From Ilumatobacteraceae bacterium (lineage in GTDB: Bacteria; Actinomycetota; Acidimicrobiia; Acidimicrobiales; Ilumatobacteraceae), in assembly GCA_025464045.1 (NCBI GenBank), contig JAODBQ010000273.1, positions 1 to 6,272 of the forward strand: a stretch of DNA of 6,272 nucleotides, read 5' to 3'. A program made the translations under genes and the position numbers. Shown one piece after another: positions 1 to 6,143 of the stretch (the stretch's first letter is position 1; each line of letters begins with the position of its first letter). Below the pieces are notes generated by a model, which searched no databases, had not been told where the DNA came from, and was given only the letters and a program-made list of their open reading frames with translations.

Positions 1-18
1 CGGAGCGCGCGGCTCAGA

Positions 19-627
19 TCACGACGCGGCCGTCGGCTGCCGAGCCCCGACCCCGGTGAGCACGACGTCGATGATCGACGCCACCACGTCGGGCCCGACA
101 TCACCGTCGCTGACCATCCACCGGTACATCAGCGGGGCGACGAGCAGGTCGTGGATGAGGCTGAGGTCGGTCTTCGGCGCCAGCTCACCGCGCTCGACGG
201 CGCGAGCGAGCACGCCCTGCAGCGGCCGGCGGCGCTCCTCGATGAACGTGCGGTACGCCTCGGCCACGTCGGGGTTGACCTTCGAGGCGGCGATCATCTG
301 CGGGAAGATCCGCCGCATCACGTCGTCGGGACGGCCGTGGTTGACGGCGTTGAACATCACCGCCAGGTCCCCACGCAACGTCCCGGTGTCGGGATCGGGC
401 AATGGGGCGACGCACGACTGCCAGGCCTCCAGCATCAGGACCTCCTTCGAGGCCCAGCGCCGGTAGATGGTCGCCTTGCCGACGCCGGCGCGCTGGGCGA
501 CGGCGTCGACGGTGAAGCCGGCGAAGCCGACCTCGGCCACCACGTCGAGCGTCGCCTCGAGGATGGTCGGACCACAGGCCTCGTCGCGCGGACGACCGCG
601 ACGCTTCGGGTCCTCGCGGGTGAGCAC
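19..627 (-). CDS. TetR/AcrR-family transcriptional repressor, probable regulator of the adjacent MFS exporter
   Basis: This is a 202-aa DNA-binding repressor of usual TetR length. A basic N-terminal arm (RRGRPRD, residues 9-15) leads into the TetR_N domain. The helix-turn-helix falls at about residues 38-61 and contains the typical TVDAVAQRAGVGKATIYRRW pattern. The C-terminal half (about 78-195) has the LPDPDTGTLRGDL entry, an acidic/basic helix ending in ERRRP, and an ARAVERGEL segment. I recognise these as the common TetR_C_11-like ligand-binding and dimerisation domain. The start is a GTG at 625-627, only 2 nt after the exporter's stop codon, with a weak GGGA about 8 nt upstream. The gene is therefore the second gene of the exporter operon and probably translationally coupled to it. 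It most likely binds the dyad at 2297-2317 and represses both genes until a hydrophobic or cationic ligand releases it. The ligand cannot be read from the sequence. Confidence 0.93.
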   Translation of the reverse strand: MLTREDPKRRGRPRDEACGPTILEATLDVVAEVGFAGFTVDAVAQRAGVGKATIYRRWASKEVLMLEAWQSCVAPLPDPDTGTLRGDLAVMFNAVNHGRPDDVMRRIFPQMIAASKVNPDVAEAYRTFIEERRRPLQGVLARAVERGELAPKTDLSLIHDLLVAPLMYRWMVSDGDVGPDVVASIIDVVLTGVGARQPTAAS

Positions 628-629
628 GG

Positions 630-2279
630 TCAGTTCCCGGCGACCGGCGCCGGCTCGACCGCGGTCTCGGCGTCGGTGAGGACGACGTTGTCAGGGAGCT
701 CGTGGTGGGCCAGCGGATCCTTGGCGAACGCCGGCAGGTAGCGGAAGGCGACGATCGCGGCGATGATCACGAAGACGGCGCCGACGCGCATCCCCGAGGT
801 GAGCCCGTCGACGAAGTAGTCGCTGGCCCGGTCGACGAACCGGGCCGGGTTGGTGATGCCCGAGTTGGGGTCGGCGGCGATCGTCAGCGCGCTGCCGAGC
901 GAACCCTTCGCCGAGGTCACCTGGGAGCTGGTCAGACCGAACTCGGTGGCGATCTTGCCGATCCCCGACGAGTACACGCTGGCCACGAACGTCCCGATGA
1001 TGGCGACGCCGAGGGCGCCACCCATCTGACGCGTCGTGTCGTTGACGGCCGAGCCGACGCCGGCCTTCTCCCGGGGCAGCGAGCCCATCACGCTCTCCGT
1101 CGCCGGAGCCATCACGAGGCCCATCCCGGCGGCGAGGATGCACATGAACCCGATCACCTCGTAGTAGCTGCTGTCGCGCTTGACCAGCGAGAGCAGCAGC
1201 AGCGACGTGGCCACGATCGACAGCCCGAGGGTGACGATCATCTTCGTGCCGAGGATCTCGACGAACCGGGCCGACAGCGGGGCGACGACCATCATCACGA
1301 CCGCGAACGGGATCAGCTTCACTCCGGCGGCCAGCGGCGAGTAGCCGTGGACGAACTGCCAGTACTGCGTCATCAGGAACATCGCCCCGAACATCGCGAA
1401 GAACGTCAGCGTGATCGCCGTGTTCGCGGCGGTGAAGCGCGGGTTCTTGAAGAAGCTCATGTCGAGCATCGGGTGGTCGGTGTGACGCTCCCAGAGGATG
1501 AACGAGACGACGCCGATGACGCCGACGACGAACGCGATGACCACTTCCGTGCTGCGCCAGCCCTGGGTCGGGCCTTCGATGATCCCGAACAGCAGTGCGC
1601 CGAGACCGACGATCGACAGCGCCGCGCCGAGCGGATCGAGTCGCGGTGCCGAGGGATCGCGGGACTCAGGGACGAAGAAGAAGCCGAGGACGAGGGCGAT
1701 CGCCGCGATCGGGACGTTCACCCAGAACACCGAGGCCCAGGAGTAGTGGTTGAGCAGCAGGCCGCCGATCACCGGCCCGATGGCGACGCCGAGACCGGAG
1801 AACCCGGCCCAGACGGCGATGGCCCGGCCCCGCTCCTTCGGATCACGGAAGACGTTGGTCAGGATCGACAGCGTCGAGGGCATGATCATCGCCCCGCCGA
1901 CGCCCATCAGGCAGCGCGCCGCGATCAGCTGGCTCGGCGATCCGGAGAGCGCGGAGAGCGCCGAGCCGATGGCGAACACCGTGATCCCGAGGCGCAGGGC
2001 CCGCTTGCGGCCGAACCGGTCGCCGAGGCTGCCGGTCGTCAGCAGCAGACCGGCGAAGACGAGGGTGTAGCCGTCGACGATCCACTGGACCTGGCTGTTC
2101 GTGGCGTGGAGCTCGTCGATCAGCTTCGGGATCGCGACGTTGAGGATCGTGTTGTCCATCACGATGATCAGCAGGCTGATGCACAGCGTCACCAACGTGA
2201 ACCACCGCCGGGCGTGGACGTGCGGGTCGAGGGGTTCCTCCAGCGGGCGCTCGGCGGTGAAGGTGGGGCGGTTGCTCAT
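630..2279 (-). CDS. DHA2-family (EmrB/QacA-type) 14-TM MFS drug:H+ antiporter
   Basis: This 549-aa inner-membrane exporter has the usual length for the 14-segment DHA2 family. After a hydrophilic N-terminus, TM1 (about 27-50) carries MDNTILNVAIP, the family's TM1 motif with an acidic D42. The TM2-3 loop holds MFS motif A, GSLGDRFGRKR (83-93). TM5 holds antiporter motif C, GVAIGPVIGG (164-173), followed by FWVNVPI (185-191). About 14 hydrophobic segments can be counted, with a long hydrophilic loop (about 437-492) before the last one (about 497-516) and a polar, acidic tail. Expected role: proton-driven export of hydrophobic or cationic compounds. The substrate is not predictable. The start is ATG at 2277-2279, with AAAGG 11 nt upstream, slightly far for a Shine-Dalgarno site. 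It is the first gene of the operon, followed after 2 nt by the TetR repressor, with a strong operator candidate upstream. Confidence 0.95.
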   Translation of the reverse strand: MSNRPTFTAERPLEEPLDPHVHARRWFTLVTLCISLLIIVMDNTILNVAIPKLIDELHATNSQVQWIVDGYTLVFAGLLLTTGSLGDRFGRKRALRLGITVFAIGSALSALSGSPSQLIAARCLMGVGGAMIMPSTLSILTNVFRDPKERGRAIAVWAGFSGLGVAIGPVIGGLLLNHYSWASVFWVNVPIAAIALVLGFFFVPESRDPSAPRLDPLGAALSIVGLGALLFGIIEGPTQGWRSTEVVIAFVVGVIGVVSFILWERHTDHPMLDMSFFKNPRFTAANTAITLTFFAMFGAMFLMTQYWQFVHGYSPLAAGVKLIPFAVVMMVVAPLSARFVEILGTKMIVTLGLSIVATSLLLLSLVKRDSSYYEVIGFMCILAAGMGLVMAPATESVMGSLPREKAGVGSAVNDTTRQMGGALGVAIIGTFVASVYSSGIGKIATEFGLTSSQVTSAKGSLGSALTIAADPNSGITNPARFVDRASDYFVDGLTSGMRVGAVFVIIAAIVAFRYLPAFAKDPLAHHELPDNVVLTDAETAVEPAPVAGN

Positions 2280-2296
2280 CGTCGACGAGGCCTTTC

Positions 2297-2317
2297 GATA
2301 CGGAACAGTCTCGTATC
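2297..2317. promoter_or_regulatory. Candidate TetR-family operator (21-bp dyad) for the exporter/repressor operon
   Basis: The arms GATACG (2297-2302) and CGTATC (2312-2317) form a perfect inverted repeat. Symmetry continues inward, giving GATACG-N2-AC-N-GT-N2-CGTATC centred at 2307. Length, odd centre and position are typical of operators bound by TetR-family dimers. On the minus strand it overlaps the 3' end of the predicted -10 box and the expected transcription start, so a bound repressor would block RNA polymerase. The repressor encoded at 19-627 is the obvious candidate to bind here. The dyad is seen directly; who binds it is inferred. Confidence 0.8.
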
Positions 2318-2344
2318 ATAATCGGCAGCTCGCCCCGCGGTCGA
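2315..2344 (-). promoter_or_regulatory. Predicted promoter of the MFS-tetR operon
   Basis: On the minus strand a TATGAT hexamer (2315-2320) matches the -10 consensus at five of six bases. A TCGACC hexamer (2339-2344), with four of six bases of the -35 consensus, lies 18 nt upstream. Transcription would start near 2308, about 29 nt before the exporter ATG. The -10 is an AT-rich island in GC-rich DNA, which strengthens the call. The -35 is weak. Confidence 0.6.
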
Positions 2345-2452
2345 GAGCCCGCGCAGCTTCCACCCTGTGCTTGCCGTCACACTCCCGGCGTCGCCGCTCA
2401 CTGCCACCTGCGGAGCAACGGGTTGCCGTGACGCGCGTGCTTCCAGCCGACG
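2345..2452. other. Intergenic region between exporter promoter and crotonase stop
   Basis: I see no gene here. This is the 3' flank of the minus-strand crotonase gene and the upstream flank of the exporter promoter. It contains a short hairpin (GCAAC-GG-GTTGC, 2415-2426) and a palindromic ACGCGCGT (2431-2438), but no T-tract. A rho-independent terminator is therefore not clear. Overlapping open frames look like shadows. Confidence 0.6.
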
Positions 2453-3253
2453 TCAGGTGCCGGTGAACCGTGGCGGGCGACGCTCGCGCGTCGCTCGGAC
2501 GCCTTCGGCGAAGTCGGCGGTCTTGCGCTGCCAGTCCTGCTCGGCCTTCTCCCGATCGGTGGCGACGCGGATCCGCTCGACCAGGCCGGCGCGCATCGTG
2601 GCGCGGATGCTGCGCACGGCGAGCGGCGAGGAGAGGGCGATGTCGGCGGCGAAGGCGCGCGCCGCGGGCAGCAGCTCGTCGGTACCGACCAAGCGGTCGA
2701 GGAGGCCGATCTGGTGAGCGGCCTCGCCGTTGAGCCGCACGCCGGTCAGCAACATCTCCATCGCCCGTTGCTGCCCGACGGTCGCCGGCAGCGTCACCGT
2801 CAACCCGAAGCCGTGGTGGAACCCGAGCCGCGCGAAGTTCGCGCTCATCCGGCTCTCGGGCACGCCGACGCGGAAGTCGGCCGACATCGCCAGTCCGAGA
2901 CCACCACCGATGGCCGCACCCTGGATCGCGGCGACCACCGGCGTCGCTGCGGCGAACAACCGCAGCGCCTCGTCGTACAGATGCCGCTCGCCGCCGGGCG
3001 CCGTGGTCGGGTCCTGCGCCTGCGGTGGGCCACCGAACTGCGCGCCCGCGCAGAAGTGCTTGCCCTCGGCGCAGAGCAGGATCGCACGTGAACCCGGATC
3101 GGCGTCGATCGCTTCGTAGGCGTCACCGAGCGAGGCGATCAACGCCTGATCGAAGTAGTTGTCGGGTGGGCGACGGATGGTGACGGTCGCGACGTGGTCG
3201 TCGCCGGCGCTCACCGTGACGTCACCGAACCGCTGTTCCTGGTCGAAGGGCAT
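2453..3253 (-). CDS. Crotonase-fold protein (enoyl-CoA hydratase/isomerase family) lacking both canonical catalytic Glu residues
   Basis: This 266-aa protein has normal crotonase length. The first oxyanion-hole segment, GKHFCAGAQF (64-73), and the second, AAIQGAAIGGGLGLAMSADF (108-127), are well conserved, so acyl-CoA thioester binding is expected. Aligned without gaps to the rat mitochondrial enoyl-CoA hydratase core, the position of catalytic Glu144 is Gly120 and that of Glu164 is Phe140 (in SANFARLGF). Ordinary syn-hydration is therefore unlikely. It may be an isomerase-, hydrolase- or dehydratase-like member using other residues, or a non-catalytic acyl-CoA binder. The start is ATG at 3251-3253. 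The frame stays open to 3616, but the extra residues are Arg/Pro-rich, unlike the family, and run antisense into the M20 gene, so they were excluded. The ribosome site is weak (GGTGGTG close to the ATG). It lies 104 bp downstream of the M20 gene, and a strong inverted repeat lies in that gap. Confidence 0.9.
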   Translation of the reverse strand: MPFDQEQRFGDVTVSAGDDHVATVTIRRPPDNYFDQALIASLGDAYEAIDADPGSRAILLCAEGKHFCAGAQFGGPPQAQDPTTAPGGERHLYDEALRLFAAATPVVAAIQGAAIGGGLGLAMSADFRVGVPESRMSANFARLGFHHGFGLTVTLPATVGQQRAMEMLLTGVRLNGEAAHQIGLLDRLVGTDELLPAARAFAADIALSSPLAVRSIRATMRAGLVERIRVATDREKAEQDWQRKTADFAEGVRATRERRPPRFTGT

Positions 3254-3276
3254 GGTCACCACCGGTGCTCGGAGCG

Positions 3277-3302
3277 GAGTCGGATCGCGTGCGATCCGAC
3301 TC
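3277..3302. repeat. Perfect 12-bp inverted repeat (hairpin or operator) upstream of the crotonase gene
   Basis: GAGTCGGATCGC (3277-3288) and GCGATCCGACTC (3291-3302) are exact reverse complements separated by 2 nt, in the 104-bp gap between the M20 stop and the crotonase start. In RNA this makes a stem of about 11 bp with a tight loop. As DNA it is a 26-bp dyad suited to a dimeric regulator. No T-tract follows on either strand, so it is not a canonical intrinsic terminator. It could still be a U-less terminator, an attenuating hairpin, an mRNA stabiliser for the upstream gene, or an operator controlling the crotonase. Confidence 0.75.
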
Positions 3303-3344
3303 GCTGATCCTGCCCGAGGCGCACCGGGACCAGCGGATCGGGCG

Positions 3345-3359
3345 GACCGGTGGCCGGTC
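3345..3359. repeat. Short hairpin overlapping the M20 stop codon
   Basis: GACCGG-TGG-CCGGTC is a 6-bp GC-only stem with a 3-nt loop, spanning the M20 stop codon region. It has no T-tract. It may contribute to 3'-end formation of the M20 transcript but could equally be chance in GC-rich DNA. Confidence 0.35.
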
Positions 3360-4710
3360 AGGACCAGAAGTCGGTGACGACGTCGAGCCAGAGCTGCGTC
3401 GTCAGGCCCAGCGACTCGACGTCGATGCGCTCGTCGTTGCCGTGGAAGCGGGTGGCGTAGTCGCCGCGGTCGAGCGTCGGGCTGAACAGCCCGGCGCCGT
3501 AGGCCACGGCGCCCAGCTGGCGGTAGATGCGCGAGTCGGTGAAGCCGACGACCAGCTCCGGTGTCAGGCGAGCGGTGGGGAACGGCCGGGCGATGGCCCG
3601 CTGGAGCGCATCCCACAGGGGTGTGTTCGTCGGGCTGATCGTCGCCGGATCGTCGAGGATGATCTCCACCTCCACCTCCCCGGCGAGGTCACCGAGCGCC
3701 GCGTCGAGGTGGGCACGTACGTCGGCCGTGTGCTCGCCCGGCAACGTGCGCACGTCGACCTCGAGCTCGACCGCATCGGGGATCACGTTCGTCTTGAAGC
3801 TGCCGCGCACGACGTTGCAGGAGAAGGTGGTGTGGGTGCAGGCGTGGAGGAACGCGGCGGTGCCACGGTTGGGGATGGAGGCCAGCGCGTCGTCGATCTG
3901 CGCCGGATCGAGGAGCATCTTCTCGGTGTCCTCGTCGAGGCCGAGCGTGCGCACCCGCTCCGTCCACAGCTCGTTGAAGCGTGGCGCCGGCGAGTACGCG
4001 GTGAGCCGCTGCACGACGGCCGCGGCCTTCACGAGCGCGTTGTCGCTGCGGTACGGGGCGGAGCCGTGGCCGGGTGTGCCGGCGACGCGAAGACGCCGCC
4101 AGGCGACGCCCTTCTCGCCGACGTTGACCGTGACGAACGGCGCCTCCGGGGAACCCGAGTGCAGGCCGCCGCTCTCGGTCAGCACGTAGTCGGCGGCGAT
4201 CGCGTCGCGCTGGTGGTCGGCCATCCACTGCGCACCGTGCCGGCTGCCGCTCTCCTCGTCGGCGACGGCGAAGTAGATGAGGTCGCCCTTCGGTCGGAAG
4301 TTGCGCTCCGCCAGGTGGCGGAACGCCACCGCCATCGACGACGTCAGGTTGAGCATGTCGACCGCACCGCGGCCCCACACCTCACCGTCGACGAGCTCGC
4401 CGCCGAACGGGTCGCGGCTCCAGCCGCTCTCGTTGACGGGCACGACATCGGTGTGTCCCATCAGGCACAGGCTCGGGGCGCCGGGATCGCTGCCCTCCAT
4501 GCGCGCCACGAGCGAACCGCGGCCGGGCGTCGGCTCGAACTGCTGCACGTCGAGACCGGTGCGTCCGAGGTAGTCGCGGAGCAGATCGGCGTTGATCGTC
4601 TCGTGGCCCGAGTCGGCGGTGCCGTCGTTGACGCAGCGGTTGCGGATCATCGCCTGCAACAGCTCGACCGTCTCGTTGGTCAGCGCGTTGCGTGTCGTGT
4701 CGTCTGCCAT
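3358..4710 (-). CDS. M20-family zinc metallohydrolase (ArgE/DapE/CPG2/aminoacylase group)
   Basis: This 450-aa cytoplasmic enzyme has no signal peptide. It is expected to cleave an amide bond, as a peptidase, N-deacylase or deacetylase, with two zinc ions. The family residues are intact: MGHTDVVP with metal ligand H86 and D88; GRGAVDM with bridging D118; ADEESGS with general base E152 and metal ligand E153; the acidic ligand E179 in LTESGG; and the C-terminal ligand H423 in RFHGNDER. The inserted dimerisation domain (about 200-330) carries the conserved His (H215) in GTPGHGSAPY. The length is closer to the aminoacylase/carboxypeptidase-S-like branch than to typical ArgE or DapE (about 380 aa), so the substrate is uncertain. 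The start is ATG at 4708-4710 with AGGA (4718-4721) 7 nt upstream. It lies 99 bp downstream of the decarboxylase on the same strand, so an N-acyl amino acid or dipeptide that feeds the decarboxylase is a plausible substrate. This is inference. Confidence 0.92.
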   Translation of the reverse strand: MADDTTRNALTNETVELLQAMIRNRCVNDGTADSGHETINADLLRDYLGRTGLDVQQFEPTPGRGSLVARMEGSDPGAPSLCLMGHTDVVPVNESGWSRDPFGGELVDGEVWGRGAVDMLNLTSSMAVAFRHLAERNFRPKGDLIYFAVADEESGSRHGAQWMADHQRDAIAADYVLTESGGLHSGSPEAPFVTVNVGEKGVAWRRLRVAGTPGHGSAPYRSDNALVKAAAVVQRLTAYSPAPRFNELWTERVRTLGLDEDTEKMLLDPAQIDDALASIPNRGTAAFLHACTHTTFSCNVVRGSFKTNVIPDAVELEVDVRTLPGEHTADVRAHLDAALGDLAGEVEVEIILDDPATISPTNTPLWDALQRAIARPFPTARLTPELVVGFTDSRIYRQLGAVAYGAGLFSPTLDRGDYATRFHGNDERIDVESLGLTTQLWLDVVTDFWS

Positions 4711-4768
4711 CGCCGGATCCTGCCACGCCGCCCGCCATGCCTCTCCCGCCGTCCTGCCCTGCCGCCCT

Positions 4769-4781
4769 CGCGCCCGGCGCG
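4769..4781. repeat. Weak GC-only hairpin in the decarboxylase-M20 gap
   Basis: CGCGC-CCG-GCGCG forms a 5-bp stem with a 3-nt loop between the decarboxylase stop and the M20 start. No T-tract follows. It could slightly attenuate read-through, but chance is likely in such GC-rich DNA. Otherwise the 99-bp gap shows only the AGGA ribosome site of the M20 gene. Confidence 0.25.
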
Positions 4782-4809
4782 TCGGCGACGTCGACTGGGC
4801 CGTGCGGGC

Positions 4810-5970
4810 TCAGACGTAGTGCTCGGCCAGGGGCGGGAAGCCGTTGAAGCCGATCGAGCTGTAGGTGGTGGTGTACGCGCCGGCGGCGAGCAGGTCGACC
4901 ATGTCGCCCTCGGCGAGATCGAGCGGGAGCTCGTACGCGCTCTTCTCGTAGAGCACGTCGGCAGAGTCGCAGGTGGGGCCTGCGATCGCGACGGGACCGG
5001 TTGGGCCACCGTCGTGGGGGGTGCGCAGGCGGTAGCGGATCGCTTCGTCCATCGTCTCGGCGAGCCCGTGGAACTTGCCGCAGTCGAGGTACACCCAACG
5101 CTCCTGGTCCTCGACCGAGCGGCGCGACACGAGGACCACCTCGCTGCGCAGCACGCCGGCGTCGGCGACGAGGTAGCGGCCGGGCTCGACCATCACCTCG
5201 GCGATGCCCTCCGGGAACCACCGACGCATCGCGGTGCGCACGGCCGTGCCGTAGTCCGCGATGCTCGGCGACTGCTCCCGGTACGAACCGGGGAAGCCGC
5301 CGCCGAGGTTGACGAACGACGGGCGGGCGCCGAGCTGGATCGCCCGCTCGAACGCACCGGCGACGACTTCGAGCGCTTCGTCCCACGCCCCGAGGTCGCG
5401 CTGCTGGGACCCGACGTGGAACGAGACCCCGTGCTCCATCCCGGCATCCGCGCAGAGCGCGAGCAACCGGCTGACCTCCGGCGCGGCACAGCCGAACTTG
5501 CGCGAGAGCGGCCAGTCCGCGCCGCCGCACTCGTGCCGCAGGCGCACGCACACGCTCGCGCCTGGAGCCATCGCGGCGACCTTCTCGAGCTCCGCCTCGG
5601 CGTCGACGGTGTACCGGGTGACGCCGCACGATGCCGCGTAGGCGACGTCGCGGCGCTTCTTGATCGTGTTGCCGTACGAGATCGACGACGGATCCGCACC
5701 GGCGGCCAGCACCATGTCGATCTCCGCGGGGCTGGCAACGTCGAACGCCGAGCCGACGGCGACGAGCCGCTCGAGGATCTGCGGCGCCGGGTTCGCCTTC
5801 ACCGCGTAGAACACCCGAGCCGACGGGATCGCCTCGACGAGGCGGTGGTACCGCTCCTCCACGACGTCGACGTCGACGACGACGAACGGGGTCGGCAACG
5901 CCTGCGACTCGCGGAGGAAGGCATCGAGCTTGGCCGACACGCCGGCCGGAGGTGTCACCGTCGAATTCAC
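4810..5970 (-). CDS. Fold-III PLP-dependent decarboxylase, ornithine (or lysine/ornithine) decarboxylase type
   Basis: This enzyme of about 386 aa should remove CO2 from a basic amino acid, most likely ornithine to putrescine. Positions count from the GTG start. PLP lysine K58 sits in FYAVKANP. FDVASPAEID (76-85) and HVGSQ (H185, stacking on PLP) follow. GGGFPG (223-228) is the phosphate-binding glycine loop, and EPGRYLV contains E262. The second domain carries GPTCDSAD (331-338) with catalytic C334 and D335, and GAYTTTYSSIGFNGF with Y366. These active-site residues, and LDCGKFHGLAETMDEAI (295-311), favour ODC-type over diaminopimelate decarboxylase. Lysine or another substrate is not excluded. 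The start is GTG at 5968-5970, chosen because 386 aa fits the family. The frame stays open to a GTG at 6118-6120, but those 50 residues are Arg-rich, unlike the family, and reach into the divergent promoter region. No Shine-Dalgarno site is seen, so translation may be leaderless. It is the first of three co-directional genes. Confidence 0.9.
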   Translation of the reverse strand: MNSTVTPPAGVSAKLDAFLRESQALPTPFVVVDVDVVEERYHRLVEAIPSARVFYAVKANPAPQILERLVAVGSAFDVASPAEIDMVLAAGADPSSISYGNTIKKRRDVAYAASCGVTRYTVDAEAELEKVAAMAPGASVCVRLRHECGGADWPLSRKFGCAAPEVSRLLALCADAGMEHGVSFHVGSQQRDLGAWDEALEVVAGAFERAIQLGARPSFVNLGGGFPGSYREQSPSIADYGTAVRTAMRRWFPEGIAEVMVEPGRYLVADAGVLRSEVVLVSRRSVEDQERWVYLDCGKFHGLAETMDEAIRYRLRTPHDGGPTGPVAIAGPTCDSADVLYEKSAYELPLDLAEGDMVDLLAAGAYTTTYSSIGFNGFPPLAEHYV

Positions 5971-5978
5971 GTCGGCGG

Positions 5979-5984
5979 ACGTTA
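5979..5984 (-). promoter_or_regulatory. Possible -10 box for a near-leaderless decarboxylase transcript
   Basis: On the minus strand TAACGT, a TANNNT-type hexamer, ends 8 nt before the chosen GTG. Transcription would start within about 2 nt of the start codon. Such leaderless starts are common in actinobacteria and fit the absence of a ribosome site. No good -35 is visible, and only the T, A and final T of the consensus match, so this is tentative. Confidence 0.35.
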
Positions 5985-6005
5985 GGAAGCGGCGACGGGA
6001 AAAGC

Positions 6006-6049
6006 GACTGGCAGGGGCGTCAGTCAGCGGCCCTGTCCGATCAGTCAGC
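6006..6049. repeat. Cluster of CAGTC sites, candidate regulator-binding region
   Basis: TCAGTCAGC occurs twice in direct orientation (6020-6028 and 6041-6049), exactly 21 bp apart, about two helical turns. An inverted GACTG lies at 6006-6010, 10 nt from the first CAGTC. The arrangement is GACTG-N10-CAGTC-N16-CAGTC. If decarboxylase transcription starts near 5972, these sites lie roughly 34-75 bp upstream, a normal place for an activator. Binding is inferred; the repeats are seen directly. Confidence 0.5.
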
Positions 6050-6130
6050 CGTCGGCGGACGGACGGACGGGGCGACGCGACTCGTGCTGTGCCATCCGTC
6101 ACGTTCGTCATCCTTGGCACCCGCAGCGCC

Positions 6131-6135
6131 GGAGG
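6131..6135 (+). promoter_or_regulatory. Strong ribosome binding site for the lipoprotein gene
   Basis: GGAGG lies 8 nt before the ATG at 6144. It is the best Shine-Dalgarno site in the window and fixes the start of the partial gene at the right edge. Confidence 0.85.
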
Positions 6136-6143
6136 ACACCTAC

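Larger units (their letters stand above)
5970..6061. repeat. 12-bp direct repeat, two copies 80 bp apart
   Basis: CGTCGGCGGACG is present at 5970-5981, abutting the decarboxylase start codon, and again at 6050-6061, where it runs into a GGAC tandem. The copies flank the CAGTC cluster. Its GC-rich, low-complexity composition makes chance similarity possible. Confidence 0.4.
5971..6143. promoter_or_regulatory. Divergent intergenic region between decarboxylase and lipoprotein genes
   Basis: These 173 bp lie between two outward-facing genes and should hold both promoters. They contain the direct and inverted repeats listed separately, a GGAC tandem run (about 6057-6070), and the lipoprotein ribosome site. 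I could not find a convincing -35/-10 pair for the plus-strand gene. Confidence 0.6.

Noticed and set aside
702..2321. A 539-codon plus-strand open frame antisense to the MFS exporter
   Set aside because: It has very hydrophilic, His/Arg/Asp/Gln-rich composition without recognisable motifs and lies opposite a clear 14-TM exporter. It also runs through the exporter's promoter.
2415..2426. GCAAC-GG-GTTGC hairpin as a terminator for the crotonase gene
   Set aside because: The 5-bp stem with no T-tract is too weak to call. It is mentioned only as content of the gap.
3312..3343. GCCCGA...TCGGGC inverted repeat in the M20-crotonase gap
   Set aside because: Six-bp arms separated by 20 nt in GC-rich sequence are expected by chance, and no other signal supports it.
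3254..3616. N-terminal extension of the crotonase reading frame
   Set aside because: The added residues are Arg/Pro/His-rich, outside the family, and overlap the M20 coding region in another frame. The ATG at 3251-3253 starts just before the conserved crotonase N-terminus.
4382..5629. A 415-codon minus-strand open frame overlapping the decarboxylase and M20 genes in another frame
   Set aside because: It is an Arg/Gly/Ala-rich shadow with no motifs, spanning the intergenic gap and parts of both real genes.
3265..5985. A 906-codon plus-strand open frame antisense to the M20 and decarboxylase genes
   Set aside because: It is rich in Arg, Val, Asp, Gln and His with no domain motifs, and mirrors two well-supported genes. 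In GC-rich DNA, stop-free antisense frames of this size are common.
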